DNA of 64,000 nucleotides from Streptomyces longispororuber (GCF_024448165.1 NZ_JAMOLN010000026.1:1-64000); one strand, 5' to 3'. Numbered from the stretch's first letter, positions 34,352 to 44,500 are shown. Made by a program: numbers and translations. The notes: generated by a model from the sequence alone, not told the origin.

Positions 34352-35527
34352 GTGGCCAAGCCGCTGACCTGTGATGTCGTGGTAGTCGGGGCCGGGATGG
34401 TGGGGGCGGCGAGCGCCCTCTACGCCACCCGGGAGGGTCTGGACGTCGTGCTGGTGGACCGTGGTCCGGTGGCCGGCGGCACGACCGGATCCGGTGAGGG
34501 CAACCTCCTGGTCTCCGACAAGGAACCCGGCCCCGAGCTCGAACTCGCCCTGCTATCCGGCCGGTTGTGGTCGGCGCTCGCCGCCGAAGCCGGGGTCGCC
34601 GCCGCGATCGAGTACGAGGCGAAGGGCGGTGTCGTCGTCGCCTCGACGCCGGACGGGCTCACCGCCCTGGCGGACCTCGCCGTCGGCCAGCGGGCCGCGG
34701 GCGTCACCGCCGACCCGGTCGACGCCCACGCCCTGTACGACCTGGAGCCCCACCTCGCCCCCGGCCTGCCGGGCGGCGTCCACTACCCGCAGGACGCGCA
34801 GGTCATGCCGACGCTCGCCGCCGCCCACCTGATCCGGATCGCCCGCACCGGGGGCGCCCGGCTGCGCACCGGTTCGACCGTCACCGGCGTCCTGCGCACG
34901 GCGGCCGGTGCCGTGCGCGGCGTCCGCACGGACGGGGCGGAGATCCACGCCCCGGCCGTGGTGAACGCGGCGGGCACCTGGGGCGGCGAACTGGCCGCGC
35001 TGGCCGGGGTGGAGCTCCCCGTCCTGCCGCGCCGCGGCTTCGTCCTGGTCACCGAACCGCTGCCCCGCATGGTGCACCACAAGGTGTACGCGGCGGACTA
35101 CGTCGCCGACGTGGCCAGCGACTCGGCGGCCCTGCAGACCTCACCCGTGGTGGAGGGGACGGCGGCCGGTCCTGTCCTGATCGGGGCGAGCCGCGAGCGG
35201 GTCGGCTTCGACCGGGAGTTCTCACTCCCGGTGGCCCGCGCCCTCGCCGCCGGCGCGACCCGGCTCTTCCCCTTCCTTGCCCAAGTGCGCGCCATGCGCG
35301 GCTACTTGGGGTTCCGCCCTTACATGCCGGACCACCTGCCCGCGATCGGTCCTGACGCCCGGGTCCCCGGCCTCTTCCACGCCTGCGGCCACGAGGGTGC
35401 GGGCATCGGCCTGTCCACCGGGACCGGACGCCTCATCGCCCAGGCCCTCGCCGGGCGGACCCCGGACCTCGACCTCGCACCGTTCCGCCCCGACCGCTTC
35501 GAGCGCCGCCAGGAGGACACCGCGTGA
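34352..35527 (+). CDS. FAD-dependent D-hydroxyproline dehydrogenase, DAO-like subunit
   Basis: A 391-residue DAO-family flavoprotein. The N-terminus binds FAD (CDVVVVGAGMVGAASALYA, VDRGPVAGGTTGSGEG), and the C-terminus has the second FAD motif (YMPDHLPAIGPD, FHACGHEGAGIGLSTGTGRLIAQAL). In clusters of this kind it is the catalytic beta-like subunit that oxidises cis-4-hydroxy-D-proline to pyrroline-4-hydroxy-2-carboxylate, with the next two gene products. The GTG start has no ribosome site and probably begins a leaderless transcript. Its stop overlaps the next GTG. Sarcosine or proline oxidation is the alternative, but the epimerase and deaminase downstream favour hydroxyproline. Confidence 0.82.
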   Translation: MAKPLTCDVVVVGAGMVGAASALYATREGLDVVLVDRGPVAGGTTGSGEGNLLVSDKEPGPELELALLSGRLWSALAAEAGVAAAIEYEAKGGVVVASTPDGLTALADLAVGQRAAGVTADPVDAHALYDLEPHLAPGLPGGVHYPQDAQVMPTLAAAHLIRIARTGGARLRTGSTVTGVLRTAAGAVRGVRTDGAEIHAPAVVNAAGTWGGELAALAGVELPVLPRRGFVLVTEPLPRMVHHKVYAADYVADVASDSAALQTSPVVEGTAAGPVLIGASRERVGFDREFSLPVARALAAGATRLFPFLAQVRAMRGYLGFRPYMPDHLPAIGPDARVPGLFHACGHEGAGIGLSTGTGRLIAQALAGRTPDLDLAPFRPDRFERRQEDTA

Positions 35528-35838
35528 GAGACCGAACGCCCCTGCGGCTGACGCGGGCCCGGCCCGAGCCCGCCTTCACCGTCACCTTCGATGGCCGTGG
35601 CCTCGACGTGCTGCCCGGCCGCACGGTCGCCGCCGCGCTCTGGGCGGCGGGCATCACCTCCTGGCGCACCACCCGGCACGGCGGCACGGCGCGCGGCGTC
35701 CTCTGCGGCATCGGCGTCTGCTTCGACTGCCTGGTCACCGTCAACGGCCGCCCGAACCAGCGCGCCTGCCTCGTCCGTGCCGAACCCGGCGACGTGATCA
35801 CCACCCAGGAAGGCACCGGGCATGACGGCGCACGGTGA
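35524..35838 (+). CDS. (2Fe-2S)-binding subunit of the D-hydroxyproline dehydrogenase
   Basis: A 104-residue ferredoxin-like protein starting in a GTGA overlap with the flavoprotein gene. Cys61, Cys66, Cys69 and Cys82 (LCGIGVCFDC and RACLV) form the plant-ferredoxin-type [2Fe-2S] set. Such small subunits join the two flavin subunits in heterotrimeric hydroxyproline, sarcosine or octopine-type dehydrogenases. Its end overlaps the next gene by 17 bp. Confidence 0.86.
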   Translation: MRDRTPLRLTRARPEPAFTVTFDGRGLDVLPGRTVAAALWAAGITSWRTTRHGGTARGVLCGIGVCFDCLVTVNGRPNQRACLVRAEPGDVITTQEGTGHDGAR

Positions 35839-37291
35839 GCGGCCCCGGCTCGCCGTCGTCGGCGCGGGCCCCGCCGGACTCGCCGCCGCCCTCGCTGCCG
35901 CGCGGCAGGGCCTGACCGTCACCCTCGTCGACGCGGCACCGCAGGCGGGCGGCCAGTTCCACCGGCAGCCCGCCGAAGGGCTCGGGGCGCGCCGGGCGCG
36001 GGCACTGCACCACCGGTGGAGCACCTGGGAACGGCTGCGCGACGGCCTCGCACGGCACGTCGCGGCAGGCCGCATCACTCACCTGCCCGACCATCATGTG
36101 TGGACCGTGGAAAGGGAGAAGGACACGGACCCGGACCTGGACCCGGACGGGACCTTCGTCGTGCACGCCCTGCGCGGTCCCGCGCAAGAAGAGCCCGCCA
36201 CCGTGCGCGCCGACGGGCTGGTCATCGCCACCGGCGGCTACGAGACGGTGCTGCCGTTCCCCGGTTGGACCCTGCCCGGCGTGGTCACGGCGGGTGGCGC
36301 CCAGGCCATGCTCAAGGGTGGCCTCGTGCTGCCGGGCCGCACCGCCGTCGTCGCCGGCACCGGACCGCTCCTGATGCCCGTCGCCGCCGGACTCGCGGCG
36401 GCCGGGGCACGCGTCGCCGCGCTCGTGGAGGCGGCGGGGGCCCGGGACGTCGCGCGCAGCGCCCCCGCTCTCGCCGCGCACCCCGGCAAACTCGCGGAAG
36501 GCGCCCGGTACGCCGCCGAGCTGCTGCGCCACCGCGTACCCGTCAGGAGCCGGCACACCGTCGTCGCCGCCCACGGCACCGACCGCCTCGACGCCGTCAC
36601 CGTCGCCGCACTCGACCCCGACGGGCGGGTCAGGACCGGCACCGGGCACCGCGTCCCGTGCGACACCCTCGCCGTCGGCCACGGCATGCTGCCGCACACC
36701 GACCTCGCCGAGACCCTCGGCTGCGCGGTCGACGGACGCCGGGTCCGGGTCGACGACGAGCAGCGTACCGATGTGCCCGGCGTCTGGGCGGCCGGCGAGA
36801 CGACCGGCATCGGCGGCGCCGACCTCGCCCTCGCCGAGGGGCGGATCGCCGGACTGTCCGCCGCGGCCCGCCTCGATTCCCGTACGCCCGACCGGAGTTC
36901 GTGGCGGTCCGCCGCCGCGGCACGGTCCCGGCTCCGGCGCTTCGCCTCCGCCGTCGACGCCGTGTACCGGCCGCCCGCGCACTGGACCGACCAGGTCACC
37001 GACGACACCGTCGTGTGCCGCTGCGAGGAGGTGCCCGCGGCCGACGTCCGTGCGGCCGTCGGCGAACTCGGCGCCGGTGACCTGCGCACCGTGAAGCTGC
37101 TCACCCGCGCAGGCATGGGCTGGTGCCAGGGTCGTATGTGCGGACCGGCGGTGGCCGGACTCCTGGGGTGCGAACTCCCCGTGTCACGGCGGCCGTTCGC
37201 CCGGCCCTTACCGCTCGGCGTCCTTGCCGGAGCCACGGAAGACCCCACGGAAGACCCGCAGCCCGTACGACCCGAGGAGGAGAACGCATGA
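35822..37291 (+). CDS. FAD/NAD(P)-binding alpha-like subunit of the D-hydroxyproline dehydrogenase, with BFD-type cluster domain
   Basis: This 489-residue protein has two dinucleotide folds: [22 protein letters not shown] at the N-terminus and TAVVAGTGPLLMPVAAGLAAAG centrally. VWAAGETTGIGGADLALAEGRIAG is the usual FAD end motif. The last 70 residues form a BFD-like [2Fe-2S] domain (CRCEEVPAADVRAAV ... MGWCQGRMCG, cysteines in C-x-C and C-x4-C). This matches the alpha subunit of heterotrimeric D-hydroxyproline dehydrogenase. It overlaps the upstream small subunit by 17 bp and the downstream deaminase gene in ATGA. Confidence 0.84.
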   Translation: MTAHGERPRLAVVGAGPAGLAAALAAARQGLTVTLVDAAPQAGGQFHRQPAEGLGARRARALHHRWSTWERLRDGLARHVAAGRITHLPDHHVWTVEREKDTDPDLDPDGTFVVHALRGPAQEEPATVRADGLVIATGGYETVLPFPGWTLPGVVTAGGAQAMLKGGLVLPGRTAVVAGTGPLLMPVAAGLAAAGARVAALVEAAGARDVARSAPALAAHPGKLAEGARYAAELLRHRVPVRSRHTVVAAHGTDRLDAVTVAALDPDGRVRTGTGHRVPCDTLAVGHGMLPHTDLAETLGCAVDGRRVRVDDEQRTDVPGVWAAGETTGIGGADLALAEGRIAGLSAAARLDSRTPDRSSWRSAAAARSRLRRFASAVDAVYRPPAHWTDQVTDDTVVCRCEEVPAADVRAAVGELGAGDLRTVKLLTRAGMGWCQGRMCGPAVAGLLGCELPVSRRPFARPLPLGVLAGATEDPTEDPQPVRPEEENA

Positions 37292-38193
37292 CGCACCCCG
37301 AGTCCGGCCCCCGCCACCCCTGGCACGGCGTCCTGGTCGCCACCGCGCTGCCGTTCCGCGCCGACCTGACCGTCGACCTCGACCGGTACGCCGAGCACTG
37401 CGCCTGGCTCGTCGAGAGCGGCTGCGACGGCGTCGTGCCCAACGGCTCGCTCGGCGAGTACCAGGTGCTCACCCCGGACGAGCGGACCGCGGTCGTCGAG
37501 ACCGCCGTGGCCGCGGTCGGCGGGGACCGGGTGATGCCGGGCGTCGCCGCGTACGGCTCCGCGGAGTCCCGGCGCTGGGCCGAGCGGGCCAAGGACGCCG
37601 GCTGCCGCGCGGTGATGCTGCTGCCGCCCAACTCCTATCGTGCCGACGAGCGTTCGGTCCTCGCCCACTACGAGGAGGTCGCCCGGGCCGGGCTGCCGGT
37701 CGTGGCGTACAACAACCCGATCGACACCAAGGTCGACCTGGTCCCCGAGCTCCTCGCGAAGCTGCACGGCGAAGGGTTCATCCGGGGCGTCAAGGAGTTC
37801 TCCGGCGACGTCCGCCGCGCCTACCGCATCGCCGAACTCGCGCCGGAACTCGACCTGTTGGCGGGCGCCGACGACGTCGTGCTCGAACTCGCCGCGGCCG
37901 GGGCGAAGGGCTGGATCGCCGGATTCCCCAACGCCCTGCCGAAGGCCGGTGCGGCCCTGTACCGCGCGGCCGCCCGGGGCGACCTGACCACCGCGATGCC
38001 GCTCTACCGCACCTTGCACGCGCTCTACCGCTGGGACTCGAAGGTCGAGTTCGTCCAGGCCATCAAGGAGTCCATGGACGCCGTCGGACGGTACGGCGGC
38101 CCCTGCCGTCCGCCGCGCGTCCCGCTCCTGCCCGAGCAGGCGGCGGCCGTCCGCGCCGCGACCCAGAAGGCCGTCGCCGAAGGCCTCGCCTGA
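37288..38193 (+). CDS. DapA-family lyase; probable 1-pyrroline-4-hydroxy-2-carboxylate deaminase
   Basis: A 301-residue (beta/alpha)8 aldolase-class protein of the dihydrodipicolinate synthase family. The Schiff-base lysine is Lys169 in RGVKEFSGD, and the catalytic tyrosine lies in VVAYNNPIDT. NGSLGEYQVLTPDER replaces the GTTGE of true DapA. In hydroxyproline operons this enzyme deaminates the dehydrogenase product to alpha-ketoglutarate semialdehyde. The start overlaps the previous stop (ATGA) with GGAGGAG upstream. The final semialdehyde dehydrogenase is not in the operon and must be encoded elsewhere. Confidence 0.83.
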   Translation: MTHPESGPRHPWHGVLVATALPFRADLTVDLDRYAEHCAWLVESGCDGVVPNGSLGEYQVLTPDERTAVVETAVAAVGGDRVMPGVAAYGSAESRRWAERAKDAGCRAVMLLPPNSYRADERSVLAHYEEVARAGLPVVAYNNPIDTKVDLVPELLAKLHGEGFIRGVKEFSGDVRRAYRIAELAPELDLLAGADDVVLELAAAGAKGWIAGFPNALPKAGAALYRAAARGDLTTAMPLYRTLHALYRWDSKVEFVQAIKESMDAVGRYGGPCRPPRVPLLPEQAAAVRAATQKAVAEGLA

Positions 38194-38282
38194 CCTCCGC
38201 CGCCCCGCAGCCCGCCACCCCGTCGCCCGCCAGCGACGCCGTACGCCACCGACGACGCCCGTCACCCAAGGAAGGCCCGGCC

Positions 38283-39284
38283 ATGCGCAGCACCCTCGTC
38301 CTGCACGCCGTCGACTCGCACACCGAGGGCATGCCGACCCGCGTCGTCACCGGCGGCGTCGGCACCCTGCCCGGCGCGACGATGAACGAACGGCGCCTCC
38401 ACCTCCGGGAACACCGGGACGACATCAAGCAGTTGCTGATGAACGAGCCGCGCGGGCACGCCGCCATGAGCGGTGCGATCCTGCAGCCGCCGACCCGCCC
38501 CGACTGCGACTGGGGCGTCGTCTTCATCGAGGTCTCCGGCTACCTGCCGATGTGCGGGCACGGCACCATCGGCGTCGCCACCGTCCTCGTGGAGACCGGC
38601 ATGGTCGAGGTCGTCGAGCCGGTCACCACGATCCGCCTCGACACCCCGGCCGGACTCGTCGTCGCCGAGGTCGCCGTCACGAAGGGCGCCGCACGCCACG
38701 TCACGCTGCGGAACGTGCCGTCGTTCTCCGTCGCCCTCGACCGCAAGGCCATCCTCGCCGACGGCCGCACGGTCACGTACGACCTGGCCTACGGCGGCAA
38801 CTTCTACGCGATCCTGCCGCTCGACCAGTTCGAGCTGCCCTTCGACCGGGCCCGCAAGGACGACATCCTCCAGGCCGGGCTGGCCCTCATGGACGCCGTC
38901 AACGCCGAGGCGGAGCCGGTCCACCCGGAGGACCCGTCGATCCGGGGCTGCCACCACGTCCACCTGTACGCGCCGGGATCCGACGCCCGGCACTCGCGGC
39001 ACGCCATGGCCATCCACCCCGGCTGGTTCGACCGCTCGCCCTGCGGCACGGGCACCAGCGCGCGGATGGCGCAACTGCACGTGCGCGGCGAACTCCCGCT
39101 GCACACCGAGTTCGTGAACGAGTCCTTCATCGGAACCCGGTTCACCGGACGCCTCCTCGGCACCACCGACGTCGCCGGGACCCCCGCCGTGCTGCCCAGC
39201 TTCACCGGCCGCGCCTGGATCACCGGCACCGCCCAGTACCTGCTCGACCCCACCGACCCGTTCCCCACGGGATTCGTCCTCTGA
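38283..39284 (+). CDS. 4-hydroxyproline 2-epimerase (proline racemase family)
   Basis: A 333-residue proline-racemase-fold protein. Both active-site cysteines are present: Cys91 in LPMCGHGTIG and Cys254 in SPCGTGTSA. A Cys/Cys pair means racemase or epimerase, whereas trans-3-hydroxyproline dehydratases have threonine at the first place. It turns trans-4-hydroxy-L-proline into cis-4-hydroxy-D-proline for the dehydrogenase. It follows the deaminase gene by 89 bp. Its stop codon is the first of a series of 10-bp-spaced GAGA repeats that run up to the regulator gene. Confidence 0.88.
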   Translation: MRSTLVLHAVDSHTEGMPTRVVTGGVGTLPGATMNERRLHLREHRDDIKQLLMNEPRGHAAMSGAILQPPTRPDCDWGVVFIEVSGYLPMCGHGTIGVATVLVETGMVEVVEPVTTIRLDTPAGLVVAEVAVTKGAARHVTLRNVPSFSVALDRKAILADGRTVTYDLAYGGNFYAILPLDQFELPFDRARKDDILQAGLALMDAVNAEAEPVHPEDPSIRGCHHVHLYAPGSDARHSRHAMAIHPGWFDRSPCGTGTSARMAQLHVRGELPLHTEFVNESFIGTRFTGRLLGTTDVAGTPAVLPSFTGRAWITGTAQYLLDPTDPFPTGFVL

Positions 39285-39340
39285 GACCGCCGAGATCCGC
39301 TGAGAACGGCTGAGAACCACCGAGAACCGATGAGACAAAC
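39282..39340 (+). repeat. Six GAGA direct repeats spaced by one helical turn
   Basis: GAGA occurs at 39283, 39292, 39302, 39312, 39322 and 39332, within units such as CTGAGAACGG. The spacing is 9-10 bp throughout. The array covers the gap between the epimerase stop and the GntR start (39353), so it could be an operator for cooperative binding or a simple slippage product. Confidence 0.7.
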
Positions 39341-39352
39341 ACGGGAGTCCCG

Positions 39353-40036
39353 ATGACCGCCCACCGTCCCGCTCCCGCCCTGCCCCGTGTCGGCGCCGAG
39401 AAGCGCAGCCACCGCGAGCGGGTCGCCGACGCGCTGCGGGCCGCGCTGATCGCGGGGGAGTTGCGCGAGGGCGAGGTCTACTCCGCGCCCGGTCTCGCCG
39501 GCCGGTTCGGGGTCTCGGCCACCCCGGTGCGCGAGGCGATGCTCGACCTCGCCAAGGAGGGTCTGGTCGACGCCGTGCCCAACAAGGGGTTCCGGGTCAC
39601 CGCGGTCTCCGCGCAACAGCTCGACGAGTACACGCACGTCCGCGCCCTCATCGAGATCCCCACCACCGTCGGCCTCGCGACCACCGCGGACCCGGCGGAC
39701 CTGGCGGCGCTGCGCCCCGTCGCCCGGGAGATCGTCGACGCGGCGGCGGCCGGCGACCTCATCGCGTACGTCGAGGCGGACATCCGCTTCCACCTGGGAC
39801 TGCTCGCCCTCGCCGGGAACGACCACCTCGTCGCGGTCGTCGGCGACCTGCGCAAACGCGCCCGCCTCTACGGCCTGGACGCCCTGGTCCGCGCGGGCCG
39901 CCTCACCGCGTCCGCGGAGGAGCACCTGGAACTGCTCGACGCCCTGCTGTCCCGCGACGCGCAGGCCACCCACACAGTCATGACCCGCCACCTCTCCCAC
40001 GTGAGGGGCCTCTGGGCGTCCCCCGACCACCCGTAG
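39353..40036 (+). CDS. GntR-family regulator with FCD domain, probable hydroxyproline-operon regulator
   Basis: This 227-residue regulator has the winged helix (SHRERVADALRAALIAGELREG, APGLAGRFGVSATPVREAMLDLAKEGLVD) and an FCD domain with metal-site candidates (EIPTTVGLA, EADIRFHLGLLALAGN, SAEEHLELLDALLSRD). A GGGAG site precedes the ATG at 39353. It ends the hydroxyproline gene group and probably senses hydroxyproline or a pathway intermediate. The family usually represses, but this is not shown. It shares little with the oxalate-island GntR beyond the fold. Confidence 0.85.
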   Translation: MTAHRPAPALPRVGAEKRSHRERVADALRAALIAGELREGEVYSAPGLAGRFGVSATPVREAMLDLAKEGLVDAVPNKGFRVTAVSAQQLDEYTHVRALIEIPTTVGLATTADPADLAALRPVAREIVDAAAAGDLIAYVEADIRFHLGLLALAGNDHLVAVVGDLRKRARLYGLDALVRAGRLTASAEEHLELLDALLSRDAQATHTVMTRHLSHVRGLWASPDHP

Positions 40037-40040
40037 GCGC

Positions 40041-40160
40041 GAGGAACCGCGCGAGCAACCCACGACTCACGGCCCCGACGAGGCAGACGGCATCAGCGCC
40101 CCGAAAGGGGCGCGGGGAACTGCGCGAGCAACCCACCACTACCGGCAGCCGCGCCGCCAC
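40041..40160. repeat. Streptomyces-type intergenic repeat with stem-loop
   Basis: Two related stretches (GAACCGCGCGAGCAACCCAC at 40044 and GAACTGCGCGAGCAACCCAC at 40117) flank a perfect stem GCGCCCC-GAAA-GGGGCGC (40096-40113). This motif is very common between Streptomyces genes, mostly at 3' ends. It fills the 180-bp gap between the GntR and lipoate ligase genes and may terminate or stabilise both mRNAs. Confidence 0.75.
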
Positions 40161-40216
40161 AGAGACCGAGCAGACGCCCCCGCGCCACCCTCACACGGCC
40201 AGGCGCACCGGACGGG

Positions 40217-41272
40217 TCACGGCACCCGAGCCGTCCACGCATCGGTGCCGAACTTCGTACGCACCAGCTCCTCGGCGGCAGCCATCTCCGCCTCGGTCAC
40301 CTTGTCCTCGCTCAGCCCGTACCGGCCCCGGAACGATTCGATCATGCGGGCGATGACCTCCTCGCGGGGCAGACCGGTCTGCCGGCGCAGCGGGTCCACG
40401 CGCTTCTTGGCGCTCTTGGTGCCCTTGTCGGAGAGCTTCTCGCGACCGATGCGGAGCACCTCCACCATCTTGTCGGCATCGATGTCGTACGACATCGTCA
40501 CGTGGTGCAGCACCGCGCCCTGCCCGGCCGCGACCCGCTTCTGCGCGGCGCCCGCGACCTTGCCGACGTCCGTGGCGATGTCGTTCAGCGGCTGGTACCA
40601 CGCCTTGATCCCCATGTCGCCGAGGGCGCCGAGCACCCAGTCGTCGAGATAGGCGTACGAGTCCTGGAAGGAGAGTCCGGAGACCAGCGACTCGGGGACC
40701 GCGAGGGAGTACGTGATCGTGGACCTCGGCTCCGCGAACATCGCGCCGCCGCCCGAGATCCGGCGCACGACGGTGACGCCGTGCCGCTCGACGCCCTCGG
40801 GGTCGACCTCGTTGCGCAGCGACTGGAAGCTGCCGATGATCACCGCGGGCCGGTCCCACTCCCACACGCGCAGCGTCGGCGGCCGGTGCCCGAGTGCGAC
40901 CTGCTCCGTCATCACCTCGTCGAGCGCCATGTGCAGCACGGGGGACTGGGGCGCGTCGTGGATGAGCTGCCAGTCGTAGTCGCGCCAGTCCGTGGCCTGG
41001 GCGAGCGCGCGGCGCACCGCCGTGGCGACGCCCTCGGTGGTGAGGCCTAGCATGGTGGTGCCGGCCGGCAGCGCGGCGTCGATCCGGGCGGTCAGGGCGG
41101 CCGTGTCCGCGTCGGCCGGGGCGCCTTCGAGCGCGGCGTTGATCGCCGGGAGCGCGTCGTCCGGTTCGAGGAAGAAGTCGCCCGCGACCCGCACGTCCCG
41201 CAGGACCCCGTCCACCACGTCCACATCGACGACGACCAGCTTGCCGCCGGGAATCTTGTACTCGCCGTGCAC
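40217..41272 (-). CDS. Lipoate-protein ligase A family protein with accessory domain
   Basis: The start is set at GTG 41272 (VHGEYKIPGGKLVVVD), with GGAAGG about 8 nt upstream; a longer frame to ATG 41335 exists. The 351 residues begin with a beta-rich accessory region (about 1-95). The BPL/LplA catalytic fold follows, with LHMALDEVM, RPAVIIGSFQSLRNEV and RRISGGGAMF (lipoyl-AMP site). A lysine-rich C-terminus completes it. It attaches lipoate to E2 and H proteins. It faces the hydroxyproline genes tail to tail and has no evident functional link with them. Confidence 0.85.
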   Translation of the reverse strand: MHGEYKIPGGKLVVVDVDVVDGVLRDVRVAGDFFLEPDDALPAINAALEGAPADADTAALTARIDAALPAGTTMLGLTTEGVATAVRRALAQATDWRDYDWQLIHDAPQSPVLHMALDEVMTEQVALGHRPPTLRVWEWDRPAVIIGSFQSLRNEVDPEGVERHGVTVVRRISGGGAMFAEPRSTITYSLAVPESLVSGLSFQDSYAYLDDWVLGALGDMGIKAWYQPLNDIATDVGKVAGAAQKRVAAGQGAVLHHVTMSYDIDADKMVEVLRIGREKLSDKGTKSAKKRVDPLRRQTGLPREEVIARMIESFRGRYGLSEDKVTEAEMAAAEELVRTKFGTDAWTARVP

Positions 41273-41537
41273 CGTGTGCCGCCTTCCACCGCTGTTGTCC
41301 GTATCTTCCGACAACGCTAACCGGAAGCCGGACATTCCGGGTGCCCGTGGCGTCCCGGCACGCCCTGATCACCCACGCGACGACGGAACGCCTCAGGGAG
41401 ACCGGGCGCCCCACGAGCCGAGTTCGGTAAGGGCCTTGACGAATGCTGGTGGCGGACCGGAAGAATCCTCCTGTTCCGTCAAGTTGCCTTCTGGTGGAAC
41501 GTGTTGACACTGCCGCGCCGCTCCGAGGGGACCGTCC

Positions 41538-44500
41538 ATGTCCGTCACCCGTAGATCCGTGCTGGCCGCGGGCGCGGCCGCCCCCGTGGCCGGAGCGCTC
41601 GCCGCCCCCGCGGCCCGCGCCGCCGACCGCGCCGGGAGCACCGGCCGGCACACCGTCCCCCTCACCGACGGCTGGCGCTTCGCCCTGGTCAGCCCCGACG
41701 GCATCACCGACCCGACCGGCGCCTACACCGACGCCGAGCAGCCCGGGTACGACGACGGGGACTGGCGCCGGGTCGCCGTGCCGCACGACTGGAGCATCGA
41801 GCAGACCCCCACCCCCGAGCACAACACCACCAGCGGCACCGGCTTCCTGCCGGGCGGACTCGGCTGGTACCGCACCACGTTCACGGTGCCGAGCGCATAC
41901 GCGGGCAAGCGGATCTCCGTCGAGTTCGACGGCGTGTACATGGACGCGAACGTCTACCTCAACGGCGAGCTCGTCGGCAACCACCCCTACGGCTACACGG
42001 GCTTCGCCCTCGACGTCACCGACCTGGTGCACAGCGACGGCCGTACCGCCGACGTCCTCGCGGTCGAGGTCCGCAACCGGCTGCCCAGCAGCCGCTGGTA
42101 CTCGGGCAGCGGCATCTACCGCAACGTCCGCCTAGTCGTCACCGAACCGGTGCACGTCGAGCGCTGGGGCACCTTCGTGACCACGCCCGACCTCGCGGCC
42201 ACCGTCGACCGGGGGTACGCCACGGTCGACGTCCGCACCGCCGTCGTGAACGCGTCGGGGGCCGCGCGGGACGTCACCGTCGTCTCCACCGTCCGCGACC
42301 CCAAGGGGCGCCGTGTCGCCCGCACCGAGTCCGTCCTCACGGGGGTCGGTGCCGAGTCGAAGACCGCCCACGACCAACTGACCGTCCGGAAACCGCAGTT
42401 GTGGTCCGTCGAGACGCCGGGGCATCGCTACACGCTCGTCACCGACCTGCGCGTGGACGGCCGCACCGTCGACACGTACCGCACCCGCTTCGGCATCCGG
42501 CACGCCGCCTTCGACCCGGACACCGGATTCACCCTCAACGGCCGCTACGCCAAGCTCAAGGGCGTCGACCTGCATCACGACCTCGGCGCGCTCGGCGCCG
42601 CCGTCCAGCCCGACGCCGTGCGCCGCCAGCTGACCATCATGAAGAGCATGGGCGTGAACGCCCTGCGCACCTCCCACAACCCGCCCGCGCCCGAGGTGAT
42701 CGAGGCGTGCGAGGACCTCGGCATCGTCATGCTGGTGGAGGCCTTCGACTGCTGGCGCACCGGCAAGAACCGCTACGACTACGGGCGCTTCTTCGACGCC
42801 CACTCCGACGCGGACATCGCCGAGATGGTGCGCGCCGCCCGCAACTCGCCCGCCGTCCTCATGTGGTCGATCGGCAACGAGATCCCCGACTCCACCCGCA
42901 CCGAGGGCATCGCCATGGCGCAGCGCCTCATCGGTGACGTCAGGGCGCTCGACCCGACCCGGCCCGTCGTCATCGGCTCCGACAAGTACCGCTCGCTGCC
43001 CGCCGCCGGCTCGCCCGCCGACCAGATCCTCGCGGGCCTCGACGGCCTCGGCCTCAACTACAACACCGCCGCCTCCGTCGACGCCCTGCACGCCCGCTAT
43101 CCGCACCTGTTCCTCTTCGAGTCCGAGTCGTCGTCCGAGACGTCGACCCGCGGCACCTACCAGGAGCCCGGACACCTCAACACCGGCGAGAACCACACGC
43201 CCGGCAGGCGGGCCACGTCCAGCTACGACAACAATCTCGCCTCCTGGACGATGAGCGGAGAGTACGGCCTGAAGAAGGACCGCGACCGGCGCTTCTTCAC
43301 CGGCGAGTTCCTCTGGTCCGGCATCGACTACATCGGCGAGCCGACGCCCTACGACGTGTTCCCGGTGAAGGCGTCGTTCTTCGGCGCGGTCGACACGGCC
43401 GGGTTCCCGAAGGACATGTACCACCTCTTCCGCAGCCAGTGGTCGGACGAGCCGATGGTGCACCTGCTGCCCATGGACTGGACGACGCACGAGGACGGGG
43501 CGGAGGTCGAGGTGTGGGCGTACGCGAACGTCGCCGACGTCGAGCTGTTCCTCGACGGCCGCTCCCTGGGCGTGCGGTCCTTCGACGAGAAGAAGACCGT
43601 CGACGGGCGGACCTACCTGGAGACCACGGAGGCCACGCACGACGACAGGACCGTCACCGGCGGCCCCTACCCGGGCAGCTACACCTCACCGAACGGCAGC
43701 GCCGGCAAGCTGCACCTGACGTGGAAGGTGCCGTTCGCCGCCGGTGAGCTGAAGGCCGTGGCCCGGCGCGGCGGCAAGATCGTGGCGACGGACGTGCTGC
43801 GCACGGCGGGCCGGCCCCACGCGGTGCGGCTGACCGCCGACCGCAGGTCGACCGGCGCGGACGGGAGGTCCCTGGTGTTCGTGACCGCCGAGGTCGTCGA
43901 CGCCGAGGGCGTCGTCGTGCCCGACGCCGCGCACCTCCTCGAATTCGACGTGACCGGCGGCCGGTTGGCCGGCGTGGACAACGGGCAGCAGGAGAGCGCC
44001 GAGCGCTACCAGGCCGCCACCCGCACCACCTTCCACGGACTTGCCCTCGCGATCGTCCGCGCGGGCACGAAGCCCGGCACGCTCACCGTCACCGCCCGCT
44101 CCGCCGGCCTGAAGCCGGGCAAGGCGTCCGTGCGGGTGACCGGACCGGCGGGCGCACCCGTCACGCCCACCGAGCCCTTCGCGCCCGACCCCGGCCCCGG
44201 AACCCCGAAGTACCCGTCGGCCGACGCCAGTTACTCGGGCGCGCCGACCACCCTGCCCGCCGCGATGCTCGACGGCGACGCGGCCACCCAGTGGTCGAAC
44301 GCCTTCCAGAAGTCCGCCACCGCCCTGCTGCCCGCCTTCAACGGCGCGCGGCCCACCGACTGGGTCTCCGTGGAGTGGGCGGACGAGCGGTCCTTCGGCC
44401 GCGTCGAGGCCTCCTTCACCGTCGACACCAAACACTCCCTGCCGCGCTCCGTGGACGTCGCGGTCTGGGACGGCGCACGGTACGTCCCCGTGCCGGACGT

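Noticed and set aside
40041-40160. Repeat with hairpin considered as an insertion-sequence remnant
   Set aside because: It has no transposase or terminal repeats and matches the common Streptomyces intergenic repeat type.
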